Below the pieces are notes generated by a model, which was not told the origin of the DNA, did no database searches, and worked only from the letters and a program-made list of their open reading frames with translations. A stretch of DNA of 64,000 bases from Pampus argenteus (lineage: Eukaryota; Chordata; Actinopteri; Scombriformes; Stromateidae): contig CM072876.1 of assembly GCA_036937835.1 (NCBI GenBank), positions 3,777,001 through 3,841,000 on the forward strand, in the 5' to 3' direction. The translations under genes and the position numbers were made by a program. Positions within the stretch are counted from its first letter, which is position 1, and each line of letters begins with the position of its first letter. Below are positions 12,560 through 24,700 of the stretch, piece after piece.

Positions 12560-13521
12560 CACAGCCCCAGGAGCCCACAAGGCGCCATGCCAAACACAGC
12601 AGAAGCATGGACAGATTATCAGAAGGCAGAGGAAAGGGATGGAAAGAGAAGGAGAGGACAACAGAAAACACGCTCCTCTCCGTCCCACAGGTTTTGATGA
12701 GAAGGTACGAGAGCATGAAGAGATCCTGACAAAGTGGACGTCTGACTTCATGCCTCTAAAATAAAGCACAATATATTTCTAATTTTTCACAAATCCTCTT
12801 GTTGTGTGTTATTATATGAGAAACACTGAGGCGAAATGAGGTTGGAGCGACAGGATTTAAATTGTTGTTTGGGGGCGAAGGTGTTGATCTCTGCAGGGAG
12901 AGCTGGAAAAAAAAACAACATCTTAAATATGTGGAAGTGGTTAGCTAGCTATTGAAATGCTAATCTTCCTTTTTATAGTAAATCCATTTGACTCATAATG
13001 TACGTAACTGCATTTCCACCGACATGCGAGGCTTTTATCTGAGAAAAAAAAGGGAGGAAAGATTCATGAAAATCAATATCTGACCCTGTGATGATGTCGC
13101 TTCGGTCGTCACATAGCGAACATTCCCATAATGAGTGTTGGATTTAATACACTTTACACACACAATAGATCACGCCACAACAAAACTCACTGAATACGTT
13201 TGTGCAAACAGAAGAGTAAAACAGCGCATCGTGAGTCAGCCCTGTCAGCTACACACTGAAGGCGATCATTATAATCAGCGCCACTGTTTCTCCAAGGTGA
13301 CCTCTGAACAGTTACAGTGGACACAATATGCCTATTTCATCTGACAATGCCGTTAATTTACACCACGCCAAATTCTAATCTAACATCGTGTCAGCAGAGA
13401 CGAGGAGTAACAATGAAGAGTATAAAAAATGAAATGAGCCTGGAAAACTATTACACTCGGCTGTTAATTATTTACTACTTTTCAAAAGAACTGACAAACT
13501 CTCATTTAAAGCTGCACTAAC
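12560..13521. other. Non-coding stretch
   Basis: Nothing recognised beyond short homopolymers. The 64-69 codon frames lack features. Confidence 0.55.
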
Positions 13522-13540
13522 ATATATATATATATATATG
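13522..13540. repeat. Short (AT)n run
   Basis: Nine to ten AT units, directly upstream of an interspersed repeat. Confidence 0.9.
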
Positions 13541-13555
13541 CGTTTTTCATTTTAT

Positions 13556-13790
13556 GGCCTGTAAAACACCAAACAGATAAAGTTAGCAACTACCTGGTGA
13601 ACACAGGGGAACATATAGCAGCTAAAGAGACACAGTTATCTTCAGGAGTTGGTGGAGACCAAACCAGAGCTAAAAGAGGAGTAAATATTACAGAGAAACG
13701 ATCCTCAATGAGTGCTGATGTTGCTCAGTATCTGCTAACCTGCCAACACATGTGATGCATGTCATGTGATGACTGCACACTTTGTGCAAC
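13556..13790 (+). repeat. Interspersed teleost repeat
   Basis: Blocks such as 'ctggtgaacacagggga', 'tagcagctaaagagacaca', 'ggagttggtggagaccaaa', 'cagagctaaaagaggag' and 'tgctgatgttgctc' in this order match a repeat I recall as widespread in percomorph genomes. It has no coding capacity. The class (SINE or non-autonomous DNA element) is not known to me. Confidence 0.7.
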
Positions 13791-13869
13791 TGCACCACTA
13801 TGTAATCTTTACATGATTGCAGTGTTGTGCAGACCTTACTGTACGATATATATACTTTGAAATCTAAAG

Positions 13870-14644
13870 AAAATTGTTAGCGAAGTGAAGAATGACCCTG
13901 ATCACACTCAGGATGCAGCATGTCTCATGATGGTGTTGCTTCATTGTGTCATTGATTGGTAAATTTTGGTGAGATTAGTCTAGAAAGAGGCCGGACTCGC
14001 TTTTTACTTTATTTTAAACAACTTTAAACGCACTTTGTAGCAGAAATAAACAATTATTATTCTTCTACTTTCTTTCTTTCCCCCACTTATCTTCCCCTTT
14101 CAGGTTTTTGAGCGACACGCCTTATCCTGTAATGTGATCAGAGGCAGTTCATTTTTAATTACAACTTACAAGACTTCTGGTTCGAGCCATGACATCATCT
14201 TTCTTCAAAGTGCGCTCTGAAGACCTCCTAGAGAAGGGGAGCTGGTCTCTCCCCAAAAATAGCAAAACAATAACCCTCGAAAAGGATTAGATGACAACAA
14301 GAAGCAATTCCATCAAAAGTTTTGCAGCCACACACACTTGAAGACTATCCAGTGTTTTTAAATGCAGACTCCAAAAGCAAACCTGGCCTGGTGAAACAGT
14401 TGATCACAGACCTTTCTTTCATCTTTCTTCTCTTTTTTTTTTTTTCTTCCTTCCAGATAAACAATGGCGGTAGGGTAATGAGGCCTCTGGGTGTTCTGAG
14501 AACATGAGATGAGAAGGAGACCTGGCCACACAGAAAGTATAAAACAAGGAGACATGAGGAGAGGCAAGGGCCCAGTCACCTCATTAGGGAACAATGAACG
14601 ATGGCGGCAACTATTCATTTCCTCTGCTAACGACTGGTCCCCGC
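13870..14644. other. Non-coding stretch
   Basis: Includes an acceptor-like site: a polypyrimidine run at 14407-14453 ending in TTCCAG at 14456. A 'ggttcgagcc' word near 14180 resembles a tRNA B-box but has no partner A-box (see rejected list). No gene is supported. Confidence 0.55.

Positions 14645-14672
<28 letters not shown>
14645..14672. repeat. (CA)n microsatellite
   Basis: 14 CA units. Confidence 0.97.
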
Positions 14673-14675
<3 letters not shown>

Positions 14676-15590
14676 CTGTGCATACAGACACGCTTATAGC
14701 ATGTGCACATGGACACACAAAAACAAGTCAACACACAGAGGACTTTTTTTTTTTTAATGGTCAGCGAAGACAGAAGGGTTAAAGGTTTAAATTCAAAAAG
14801 TAAAGAAACCGCCTCTGTGTTCACAATGTGACAAAGTTTATATTTATGATATATTATATGTATTTATTTCACAGAAAAATAAACAATACTGCAAATTAAA
14901 ATATAATCTATCAGTAAAAATAGACGAATAAATCTAATCTAAGATATGTTTTATCACAAAATAAATGTGGCATAAAAGGAACACAAGTTGTATATTGAAT
15001 TTAATTCCTTGTCAAGCGCTGAGAATGATGGCGACTACATTTCCCAAAATGCAACTACATAGCGGCTCTTTGTGTCATGTCTGTCAGAAGAAATGATCTG
15101 GATGTTGCTGAACCGGATCCTCTGTTCACTTGAATGGGGATAAAATCGTTGATTTAATATCTAGTTTACACTAATTTCCTGGTATTTCTCTTTCTCTATT
15201 CTCTTTAAAGTGCTCGTAACTCGAGGGAGAGACATCTTCAGAAAGGTCTAATGACCTTTTGCGGTCCGTTAACATCATCGGCGACAAATCAAAAATCAGA
15301 GCACGTTTGCTGCTGCTATCGTATAAGCGGCGGCTGTGCATGAAGGCCCTGACCTGCCCTGTGAAACATGTTAACACTGAGATGAGACTGCACAAGACAT
15401 TAGGGATGGATTGGAAAAAAAGAAAGGCCTGCAAACACTCAGCACTAAATATAATAAATAATACACAGAATACTGATGTAGTTGTAATATGTATGAGATA
15501 ATGTTCAACACTGTTATTACCTTCTATGGAAAAAACAACTAATGGTAACAGGAGCCACAGGGAGGAGACGTCTTCTCCATTCTCCATTCT

Positions 15591-15591
<1 letters not shown>
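14673..15591. other. Non-coding stretch holding a ZNF143-like site
   Basis: AT-rich from 14820 to 15000. The ZNF143-like motif at 15034 is listed separately. No gene is recognised. The 174-codon minus-strand frame ending at 15695 runs through the (CA)n tract and is rejected. Confidence 0.55.
15034..15053 (+). promoter_or_regulatory. ZNF143/Staf-like binding site
   Basis: The 20-mer ACTACATTTCCCAAAATGCA closely follows the known ZNF143 (SBS) consensus ACTACAATTCCCAGAATGC, differing at two core positions. In vertebrates such sites are mostly in promoters and at chromatin-loop anchors. Here it stands with a 'gatggcg' just upstream but no CpG island or gene. It could also be carried by an interspersed repeat. 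Confidence 0.5.

Positions 15592-15648
<57 letters not shown>
15592..15648. repeat. (CA)n microsatellite, long
   Basis: About 28 uninterrupted CA units. It creates spurious frames on both strands, including the longest frame in the window. Confidence 0.98.
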
Positions 15649-15652
<4 letters not shown>

Positions 15653-15789
15653 GCATACCACTGGCTGTTTGAACAGAGAGTATTAGCCTCTGCAATCAGG
15701 AGCTGTGCATTAATCAAGCTTTAGTCCTGTTTTATTTCCCTGTCAGGTTTTGAGCCTCAGCACAGGTCAGGAAGAGTGATACCATTTCA

Positions 15790-16100
15790 CCTGAGCTCCT
15801 GGATGTTTAATCCCCTGCTTTCCTTCCCTCCGTCTCTTCTTGCACTCCTCCATCTTTCTCCTGTGCAGTCTTGTCCTATCCTCTTCCTTGCATTGCTCCT
15901 ATTTATCCCTCCCTCATCATCCTTCCTGCATCTTCACTCCCTCTTTTGCCTTCACTTCATCGATTCCTTCCCACTCGATCCACTCCTCCCTCCATCTATC
16001 CACCCCTCGCTCTGCTTCTTCCCTCTCTCCTGACAAGACAAACACTCCACAGGTTGGACTCTCTCGTCCCTCCACCTTCCTCCATCTCCCCTCGCAGACA
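15790..16100 (+). repeat. Pyrimidine-rich tract
   Basis: About 300 bp of mostly C and T with words such as 'cctccctccatctatccac' and 'tccttccctccgtctcttc'. It is an imperfect low-complexity tract, not a clean microsatellite. Three overlapping plus-strand frames (85-118 codons) that look hydrophobic or serine/proline-rich are products of this composition. Confidence 0.85.
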
Positions 16101-17302
16101 GTGTGTTTGCTCAGGGATTAGGTCGGGCTTTGTGCTGTTGAGGAAGGAAGGAACTAATCAGACTCTTATTTGTCGTTGCATTCTGTGTCTTATGGTGAGA
16201 AGGGAACCTGACCTGCCGGGGGCTTAGACACACATGCACAGATGCACACATGGTGAGCGGATCGAGCAGGGTGAAAGCTGAGAGCCGGCCAGAGGAGTGA
16301 GGCTTTCTCTCTCTCTGACACACACACACACTAGCCAGACGCAACCTTACACCTTGCCTAACTCTGCCAGAGAGTGAGCGTGGGCGTGCATTCGACCCCG
16401 GACTGCTCTATTCTCTGCTGCTGGTGTGTGTTTTTTGTGTGTGCACACGCGTGTTCGACACCGCTCTGTTGCTGCCTTTGTTCTCAGGGCAGGTCTGTTT
16501 CTGATTGGCTGGCAGACGTGTGGGGATATAGATCTGTGTTTTTCCTCATCAGCGGCGCCTCTGATTTGACAAATTCTGTTTTCCCTGCTGTCGGCAAGGC
16601 GTACGAGGTCACGGAGGCGACAGGAGGCAGCTGCACAGGCGGCAGTTCGTCATGGAGCCGGTCATGCGCCCCCTGTCTGCGCACGTGTGTTTGGCCCAGT
16701 AGTGTTTCCAGACAGACGTGTATATGAATACAAACTCACGGTCACACACACATACTGTACACACGCACACACACCAATCAGCAGGCTGATTAGTCAGTGC
16801 TCACATCTCCTTCACCACTTGTCTGTTCCATAATTCATAGATCTAACAGATGGGCTTGGCTCGGATCAAATTCTCTGCAGCTCTTCATGTTCGACAGTCC
16901 CGCTCTTTTTTTTTTTTTTTTTCCAGGGAACTCAGGTACAGTATTGAGCATCGAGCGAGGATACAACAGGTGTCTTTACCTCCTATTCTTTTTCCATAAA
17001 CACACACCCTGGAAGTGCATTTGAAAGCGTTTGAAGCTCCCTCTGTCACTGTTAACACAAATTATTCATGTATTTACTGAACAAGAGGACGTGAGGGGAA
17101 AGAATTTATCCTTTTTCTCCACTGATCGAGTTTGAACAAAATGTTTACAAGCTGCAATGCGTCTCTGAAGACTCGCTCGTCTCCGACTACACCCAACTAC
17201 AGATTAGCTTGTTTTGCCCTCGTGTTGTTAAATGAGTCATACTGCACTATGAATTAACCACCTTCGTCAAATTAGACATAATTTCCTCTCGGATGGGAAA
17301 GT
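16101..17302. other. Non-coding stretch, partly CpG-richer
   Basis: Holds a compound (CT)n(CA)n at 16305-16331, interrupted CA runs at 16741-16773 and T17 at 16906-16922 followed by CCAG. 16540-16690 has more CpG than its surroundings. On the minus strand it carries 'agggggcgc' (16664-16674), which loosely resembles a CTCF core. No exon could be supported despite open frames of 66 and 117 codons. Confidence 0.55.
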
Positions 17303-17445
17303 TGAACATTTCGGGAAATACACGTACTGACTTCCTTTCTGAGAGCGAGAAGAGAAAATCGAAACCACTCTCATGTCTGTTATCTTAGCTTAGCCTGGCT
17401 TAACCTAAAGACTGGAAGCAGGGGAAACAACTAACAGCTTTACCT
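17303..17445 (+). repeat. Interspersed teleost repeat
   Basis: Blocks 'cgggaaatacacgtactga', 'ccactctcatgtctgt', 'agcttagcctggctt' and 'aaagactggaagcaggggaa' occur in the order I recall for a very common percomorph repeat. It is non-coding, and the copy has lost part of the middle of the family sequence. Confidence 0.75.
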
Positions 17446-19003
17446 TATTTATTTAACCTATACACCAACAGTAATCTAAAAATGACAATTTAGGGTTTTA
17501 GGGGCAGTTTTGACAGTTTAACCAAACCTCACCGACTCCATTTACACCTTGCATTACTGTTAATATGTGTCTCTATGAGATCCAGTCACTCCGTCCAGCT
17601 CAAACAACTGAAGATCGGTACGTGAAAGCAGAGGAGGTTGCCGTTTTATGCAGTGCCACCGCTGTCCAGAAGACAATCTGGATGTAGTAACACAGTCGAG
17701 GCTGGTGGGAGATTCATAAAAGCTGGATTCATAAAAGTTAAAATGGACTGCGGCTGGTTTCATGGTGAATAAAAAGAAAAATCACGACGTCTTCTCGACC
17801 CTCTCCTGTAACAAAACCCTTCTCCGCTGTCCTTCTATACGCTTCCTACGTTCCACAGTGACAGTAAATGCACCACACATTGGCGCTACTATAGTTTGTA
17901 ATCTGTGTTTTGGACACGTGTGTGTGTTTGTGTGTGTGTGGATAAGGCAGCAGTTTTTTATTTTTGGTTTTTGCTTCACATGACTCCTACCATCACTTTT
18001 CTCTTTGCTCTGTTGTCCATATTTATACAATTAAATCGGACACACACACAGGAAAGAGAAGAGGACTCTGGGAGAGAGATCAGGGAAGCAGTGTGATGCT
18101 GCCAGGAGGTGGATATGACAGCAGGCTTCTCACCCCGCCTTTGAGTCTGGTCATTTGGAACGCACTCTTGCCTTTAGACATGGTCGCTGGACCCTTTATA
18201 CTGCTCAGATCTCTGCAGTTCGGTAAAGTCAAGAACAATAACAACAACATTTGCATATATAGTATTTAATTACTGGTACTTGTGAATTCACATGACTAAT
18301 TCCTGTTCTTAATATAGGTGCTGTTTTTGAGGATAATAATTCATGGTAGATTATGTGAAGTTGTTCAAGGAAACGACTATTTGGTCAAACACAAAGCTCA
18401 CATTTCATGCTTCTTACCCTAAACTGTTCTCAGGCTGTTGGGAGTGTGTGTCGTTTCCACCAGCTGGCTCTATTTCTTGTGCGCACACTCGCTGTTTCTC
18501 ATGTAGAATATACTGTCATGGATGGAGTATAGCTGCCACTCCTAATGAGAGCAAAAAACTCCCGGGGCTGCTGCCACCCAAACAGACCCAGAAAAGCACA
18601 TACAGTATTCAAGCTGTGCATTTAAGCCACACTGCACACATATATTTAGGTTTGTCCTGACAATCATGTGACTTGTGTGTCTGAGGATTGTCTCAGAAAT
18701 GATGAAGTAGGGTAACGTCTAATCATGGAGAGCAATGTGACCGGACTGCGTCAGCTGATCATCATCATCACCCCCCCGCCCCTGAGCACACACTCAGTGA
18801 ACTTGGACACACAGTCACTCCCATTGAATGAATGGCATACATACAAAGGCTTTATTAAATGCTATGTGATACATTGGTTTGTGGATGTCTGCCCTGACTT
18901 ATCCATGCATTCAGCAAGTAACTCAAATTAACAAAATTCATTTTGATTTAAAATGTCTGTGACAGAGTGATTTTTAAAAAGCAGGCTTAGGAAATAAATA
19001 TAT
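17446..19003. other. Non-coding stretch
   Basis: Contains an interrupted GT run at 17917-17941 and a C-rich patch near 18772-18782. No gene, RNA or clear regulatory cluster is recognised. A 105-codon frame at 18343-18660 has no feature of interest. Confidence 0.55.
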
Positions 19004-19004
19004 A

Positions 19005-19015
19005 ACACACACACA

Positions 19016-19046
<31 letters not shown>
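19005..19046. repeat. Compound (AC)n(TC)n(AC)n microsatellite
   Basis: AC, TC and AC runs follow each other without interruption. Confidence 0.95.
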
Positions 19047-19047
<1 letters not shown>

Positions 19048-22000
19048 TATCCACACACATACAGGCATGCAATATACACTCACAGTGGGAAAGCTGGCCA
19101 ACAGTGAGCCAGAGTGAGAGCACAGCTTGGTTTTGCCCGTGGAAAGAGTGGCATCATCACATTGGTCCTAATATAAAGTAGAGACAGCATGACGATGTGG
19201 CCGAGTGGCTGCAGGGACCAGATGGAGAGCCGGAGACAAAACGACGAGGACCTCCAAAAAACGATTGTCAAGGGACGACAAATCTGTGCATCCCGAGGGA
19301 AATAGGGTGTTATCACAACACGTAGCTCCAAACTCACAAACTGCACATGGAGTCATGTGATATAGGGAGAAATGTGTCTTTAATAATCAGTGGAATAAAC
19401 AGCTAACAAAAGGAGGAGCTGCCTCCTCACTGGTCCGTTTCCCATCATCATTAGTGAGCACTTTGTGGAAAACTTCGATGTTTTCTTGCCAGACTGAACT
19501 TGCCAGTCTTTTGGAGGTTGAAAATACAGCTTTCAAAGCCAAAAATAAATCAAACACAACTCCTATTTGCCAAATATCTCACACACACACACACACACAT
19601 ATTTGTCACAGGTTTGATCATTAGTGGAGAATGAACGTGCCTGTGAGGACATGCGGGCACCCAAACGCTATAGAATCTGACATTTCGCAATCCTGGGCCA
19701 GTGAGGCGAATGTTGTGACTCTGACTTCCTTTTTCTGACAGCTTTTTCTCCTTGATTTATGACCTTGAGGGTAAACAGAGTTTTCCAGTCCACCTTGGAG
19801 TGAACAAACTAATGAACCAGATGCATTATTTATTGTTGAAAAAGGCAAAGCACAGAACAAAAGCTGAAGTTGGGGTTAAAAACGTCTACTTGAAGCGTGT
19901 ACCGAGTACAGTATTGGTTAGATAAAAGACTGTTGCAGTGTACTCTGTAATGCGAGTAGATGGCGATGGCAGTTCTTGCACTCTAATTGAGGAATCAAAG
20001 TGATTGTTGCTTATCTTGATCAGCGGTGGGCTGGCATGCTAGCTGCGAGAGCCAGTGGAAAAGATTAGATCTTAATTGTCAGACATTACAGCACGATGGC
20101 ACCCAGAGAGACGTGGAGAGAGACACTACTGTGCCTTGTAATAATCCTGCATGGTGTTGACACGGAGATCCAAGTTAAAATAAAACTAACAAAAGGGGGA
20201 TCGTGTCATTTCGTCTCTGCTTACGTTAATGAGAGAGGACGTATTCCTGTAATATCACCTCATATCTGCCAAGACGCTCACCAAGCTTTGGCACACATAT
20301 TTCAACTTTTATTTTTTTCAGCTGCTGCTGCTGCTGTTGCTGTGGTCTCTTTGTGATTTTGAATTTAATGCAAAAGTTACACATTTCTACGAGCTGTGAG
20401 TCCTGCACAAGTACAGTTTCTGCAAAACTTTACCTGCTCCGGCACCAGAGCTGATCCATTTCCTGCAATTATTTCTTAATTCAAATCTGGAGCCGACCCA
20501 ACGCGTTTATAGAAGAGGCAAGTAATCCAACAGGCTCAAAGCTGGCAGCTGGGCAATATGGATGGTAAGTGAGGTGTGCTAATTATAATATTAATAAAAT
20601 AACATAATGGTTATATGTCCAGGTGAGATTGATCCATGCTGTTCAAGGTAAAAAAAAAAAAGAAACTGCAGGTGAACATATAATGTAGTACACCTGTGTT
20701 TTTCAGAGGCACACACTCAGTTTCTTTGCCTTTATTGCAGAAGGTAGAAAGATGACAGGTAACAAGGGAGAAAAATGCCGTCGAGGTCGGCGTACTAACC
20801 CCTGATTGTTCTCACACAGACCCGAGTTCAACAGTAACTGACCTTTTTTCTACACGCTGATGAGGTTTTTTTTGTTTTGATCACGCCTTTGTTCCAAAAT
20901 ATTCCAGTTTCAGTCGAGAGGTCATTTGGAGACGCCTATGACGCCTAAATCTCTTTTCTCACCCACTGTTAGGATCGATAAAGTTACGCTACTAATCAAC
21001 CTAAAAGACTGCAAGACTGGAGACGTTTCCGTTTTTATTTTTATTTTTTTTCATGTCTCTCGTTTATTTTTCTTTCTCATGTTAATTGCAATTCTTTCAA
21101 GAGGCCCGAAGGAGGAAAAACTACAGAGAATTTTTACAAAAAATAATACAAAAATACAAAACAACAAGAAAATATGTTTTGGCTCTTTGCTACATAATCT
21201 CATGACCCTCAGATTAAATCCCTTCGACCTTCGGGTTGGGTGCAACATGTCACCCAGAGCTTCCTTTAAAGAAGTTTCAAAACAACGACAGCATGTATAG
21301 ATATAGATATGGGATATTAGCAATTGTTGTGATTTATTTGTGTTGATATATAGAGATGATTAATAACAGGCAAGTGACAGAAGGGGGAAAAAGTCTTACA
21401 TACTATATTAAACACAGGAAGTGGGTTAATGGTTCAGCTCAGCCTTGATATCCATGTATATATATCTGTTTTATGTGATAAGACTGATCTCTGGCCTACA
21501 AGCTGTTGTTCTTACCGAAACCTCATCAGTCACAGCAGCATTGAACACTCCCTTCACAATATTAACATTACTTTACTTATTTAAACCTTTATTGCTCTCA
21601 CAGCCACAGTGAAAACATGCGGATGTGTGTGTGTGTGTGTGAGAGAGAGGATGGAAACAAAAGAGATTAAAAATATATATATATGTGCATGATAGAAATA
21701 CAAATAAATTATGTCAAAAAGTCAAAATGATGACAAATTATCGTATTATTATTTGTCGCAATTATGAGATATTAAGACAAAATATGTATGAATTCAGACA
21801 TGATGTTTCAAGTTTTAACGTGAGATGCTGAGAATAAAGGTTTTATAGGGTCGCGTCTGAATCTCACAACATTTGCAGGCCAGTTTAAAAGATCCTGATA
21901 TGAATCTCCTTCACGGAGCGAAACGTGTCCGAACAAACTCTGAAACTCTCGAGCATGCAACAAACAACCCTCCCCTGCACAAACAAAAACATTTCTTTAT

Positions 22001-22365
22001 TCATATTTAGCGTGGCAGAGGGCCAGTCCCGTGTTATTTATCACACTAGGAAACAGGAAATGCTTCCAGGTTTATCTCAACATCAGCACGATGCAGCTCC
22101 ACTTTGTGCATGACGACAACAGAAACCCACACGTCGACTCCACGGGGGCTAAATCCTGCCATCCACAGAGGCTTGGCATCGTGTCAAGAGTGGCAGCGGA
22201 TGATTACAACAAGATGATGTCGATGCATTTTATCTTATTTTTATTTTGGAGGTCTATCCTGTTCCAAACATAGAGACAGAAGATGAGACAGGGATCTCTT
22301 TGACTGCTAGTCTGGCTAATCTGCTCCGACAGCTGTGCGATGACACCAAGAATTAGTCGTTGCTC
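19047..22365. other. Non-coding stretch
   Basis: Holds (CA)n at 19580-19599, (GT)n(GA)n at 21624-21650 and five CTG units near 20321-20336. An 18-nt tRNA-Ser-like segment lies at 19191-19208 (finding). 20440-20560 and 21925-22150 are repeat-free and may be regulatory, but nothing specific supports that. An 86-codon ATG frame at 20096-20356 is discussed as a finding. Confidence 0.55.
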
Positions 22366-22390
22366 ATGCAAATAGAGTGCATATGCTAAT
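22366..22390 (+). promoter_or_regulatory. Paired POU octamer-like sites
   Basis: A perfect octamer ATGCAAAT (22366-22373) is followed 9 bp later by ATGCTAAT (22383-22390, one mismatch). Paired octamers occur in POU-factor enhancers. The site lies just before a quadruplex-forming G-run. Function is inferred. Confidence 0.35.
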
Positions 22391-22416
22391 ACTGGAGCTA
22401 ATTGGTGGAAAGAGGA

Positions 22417-22452
22417 GGGGTGTGGTAGGGGTGGGTGGGTGGCGGTGGGGGG
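22417..22452 (+). other. G-quadruplex-forming motif
   Basis: Runs of G at 22417-22420, 22428-22431, 22433-22435, 22437-22439 and 22447-22452, with loops of 7, 1, 1 and 7 bases, satisfy the standard four-run pattern. The C-rich strand could form an i-motif. Confidence 0.8.
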
Positions 22453-22459
22453 ATGTGGC

Positions 22460-24435
22460 ATGTCAGTTGGAAGTTAGCTGGATGGAGACATGTGCCCGCT
22501 CTGCTCTCAGCAGTCAGAAAGGCTTCCAGCAGCCCTCATTACACACATGTGGACTGAGATAAGACCATTCAGTTTTAACTAATGCAGATAGATACACATA
22601 TTTGCTGAGTCTTTACATCACTGCTGCTTTGAGCATATATGAACGTCTCCCCCTTCACGCGCTAGATGTGATGACTACGCTGACATTTTTAATGATAATA
22701 CACTCAGTAAACACCATGATTATGAATAAACTAGCGAGGCAACTACTGGATGCAGGATGATGATGATGATATGAATGTCGGATGTTCATATTAAACGTAG
22801 CCAGAGTTTCAAATAAGAAGCTAACATATAGAAGAAATCCCACCAGCTTCAGCCAACTCTGAACGCTCAGTTTCCAATGATAGATCCGTTTAACTCTCCG
22901 TTCACTCGAACCAACCGGTTGTTGGATGATATCTTTGTGTTCCTGTCCTTCAGTCTGTCAGACCCACCATTATCTCCAAGGCTTCATTTAATGAAGACAC
23001 CACATGTTGATGATCTTTCTGTGTCGCTAACTCAATAAATGTTGTTTATACATTTCCAATTACTTTCACCGTATTGAACTAATCTCTTTGGTAAAACCAT
23101 GACAGTCACAGGGTACTGCGGCCCTCGAGCCTGCTGTACTCCAGACCACCAGCCGCTCAGCCGATCAAAGGACAAACCTCCTTGGCAGTGCCTTGCTTCC
23201 TGGGTTCACATTTCTAGTTAACCATACTGGTTGTAATTAGGATGTCTGCCTCGGGATAAAGAAAAAAAAAGAGCAAGAACTGCATAGGAAAATGATCTGA
23301 TCCTGGCTGGAGAGCAGTTTGCATGTGACCACGCACACATATAGACACAAATATATGCACACACAGAAAATCAGCAAGCCTCTCTTCTACCAAAAGCTCC
23401 ACCCAGACCACACAGACCTCTATTCTCTGGAGGCTCGGCCTGGGCTGCTCCGACTGGCTGGTCGGGCGGCCGCAGAGCAGCGTTAGGGGTCAGAGTTGAA
23501 GTTGGAGCTGTATTCCTGGCAACTGAGGCGGTGTTGACTGGCAGGGAGGAAACACCAATAGGCCAGGCTCCAACCCTTGCCCCTCAGGGATTGTAGGGGT
23601 CAAGGACTACATCAAGTCTGGCTCCATTGGACATCAATGAATGCATACCTACCATCAGCACGTCTCAGATCATGTGCATTTCTGTCACTATTTGAAATTA
23701 AGTGCATTACAATGATACGATTACATCAATGACACCAACCTTTACTCATTACTTATAAATTACTTTGAACATGACCAAAAAAAACAACAGGAAGTTACAA
23801 AACAGAAAAACGTTGAAAAGAAATCACAGGTTGTCACCTCGACAACTTTGAAGTGCTGATTTATTTTATTTCAACCGATTGTCACATTTAAAAAGACTCG
23901 CTTCTCACTGTGAAAGTGCTGTTTGCTGCCTTTGTTTGAATCGAAGACGGAAAATATAAAATATAAAGTCACTGATTGCAGGTTTCCCGCCGCTTCTCTT
24001 CCTCGTTGCAAACGGTGTACTCGACTTTCTCGAAACGACTTTCTTTGTAGAAAGTTATATTTAGAAATGTGGTCACTAAACGGCTTAAAACGCAAACCTG
24101 GCGAATAAAATACACGGTTAGTACTGAAGGTAGTACAGTTGAAGAATACATACATTAGGAATAAACTTTTTTTTTTCCCGGTATGAGCATTTATTTAAAG
24201 GAAATGCCTCTGAAAATTAATCTGAAGGCGTGATCAGAGTACACCCGTGTCTTGCTTATAGCACATATATGATGCTTTATGAGTCACGTATGTGGTATAA
24301 GGGTCCTTTGAGAAAACGTATTTGACTATACGAGCCTTTTTTTCTTTCTGTCTGCTGCTGTGGTTTTATGTTATAATACGCAAGTAATAGAAGTTATGTG
24401 ATGTTCATTCTTCTAATACCAAAAAAAATAAATAA
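22460..24435. other. Non-coding stretch
   Basis: No gene is supported. 22740-22770 has a short (GAT)n patch. 23400-23620 is more GC- and CpG-rich (around 'gggcggccgcagagcagcg', 23463-23481) but shows no exon. 24038-24055 is a small hairpin (7-bp arms). Confidence 0.55.
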
Positions 24436-24700
24436 ATGCAAATGAATCACACGCATTGAGATTTAATGTTATTCTAAAGAGAATGAAGCTTTGTGAAGAG
24501 CCTCATACAAATGACTGTTCTCCATCATGTCTAACACGCTGTATATCTGCATTTATAACGTCTTAAACCAGGAATAATAATGTCACTGTAAATCCCACGA
24601 GGTATTTTGTGTCATCACACATCCAAGAATTGACTATGTAAATATTTCAGTGATTATAGAAGGCGAACGCCATGGAGGTTCCTCGAAAGGAAGAAAATAT
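24436..24700. promoter_or_regulatory. Candidate conserved non-coding block
   Basis: Begins with a perfect POU octamer ATGCAAAT (24436-24443). It then runs about 250 bp without simple repeats, with AT-rich cores such as 'catttataacg' and 'atgtaaatattt'. Conservation is inferred, not shown. Confidence 0.22.

Noticed and set aside
14170..14195. tRNA B-box-like 'ggttcgagcc'
   Set aside because: No A-box at the proper distance upstream and no cloverleaf pairing.
15171..15695. Longest frame, 174 codons, minus strand
   Set aside because: It reads through the (CA)n tract as Cys-Val repeats and has no domain on either side.
15840..16227. Overlapping secreted-protein-like frames
   Set aside because: All three reading frames are open because the tract is pyrimidine-rich and lacks stop codons.
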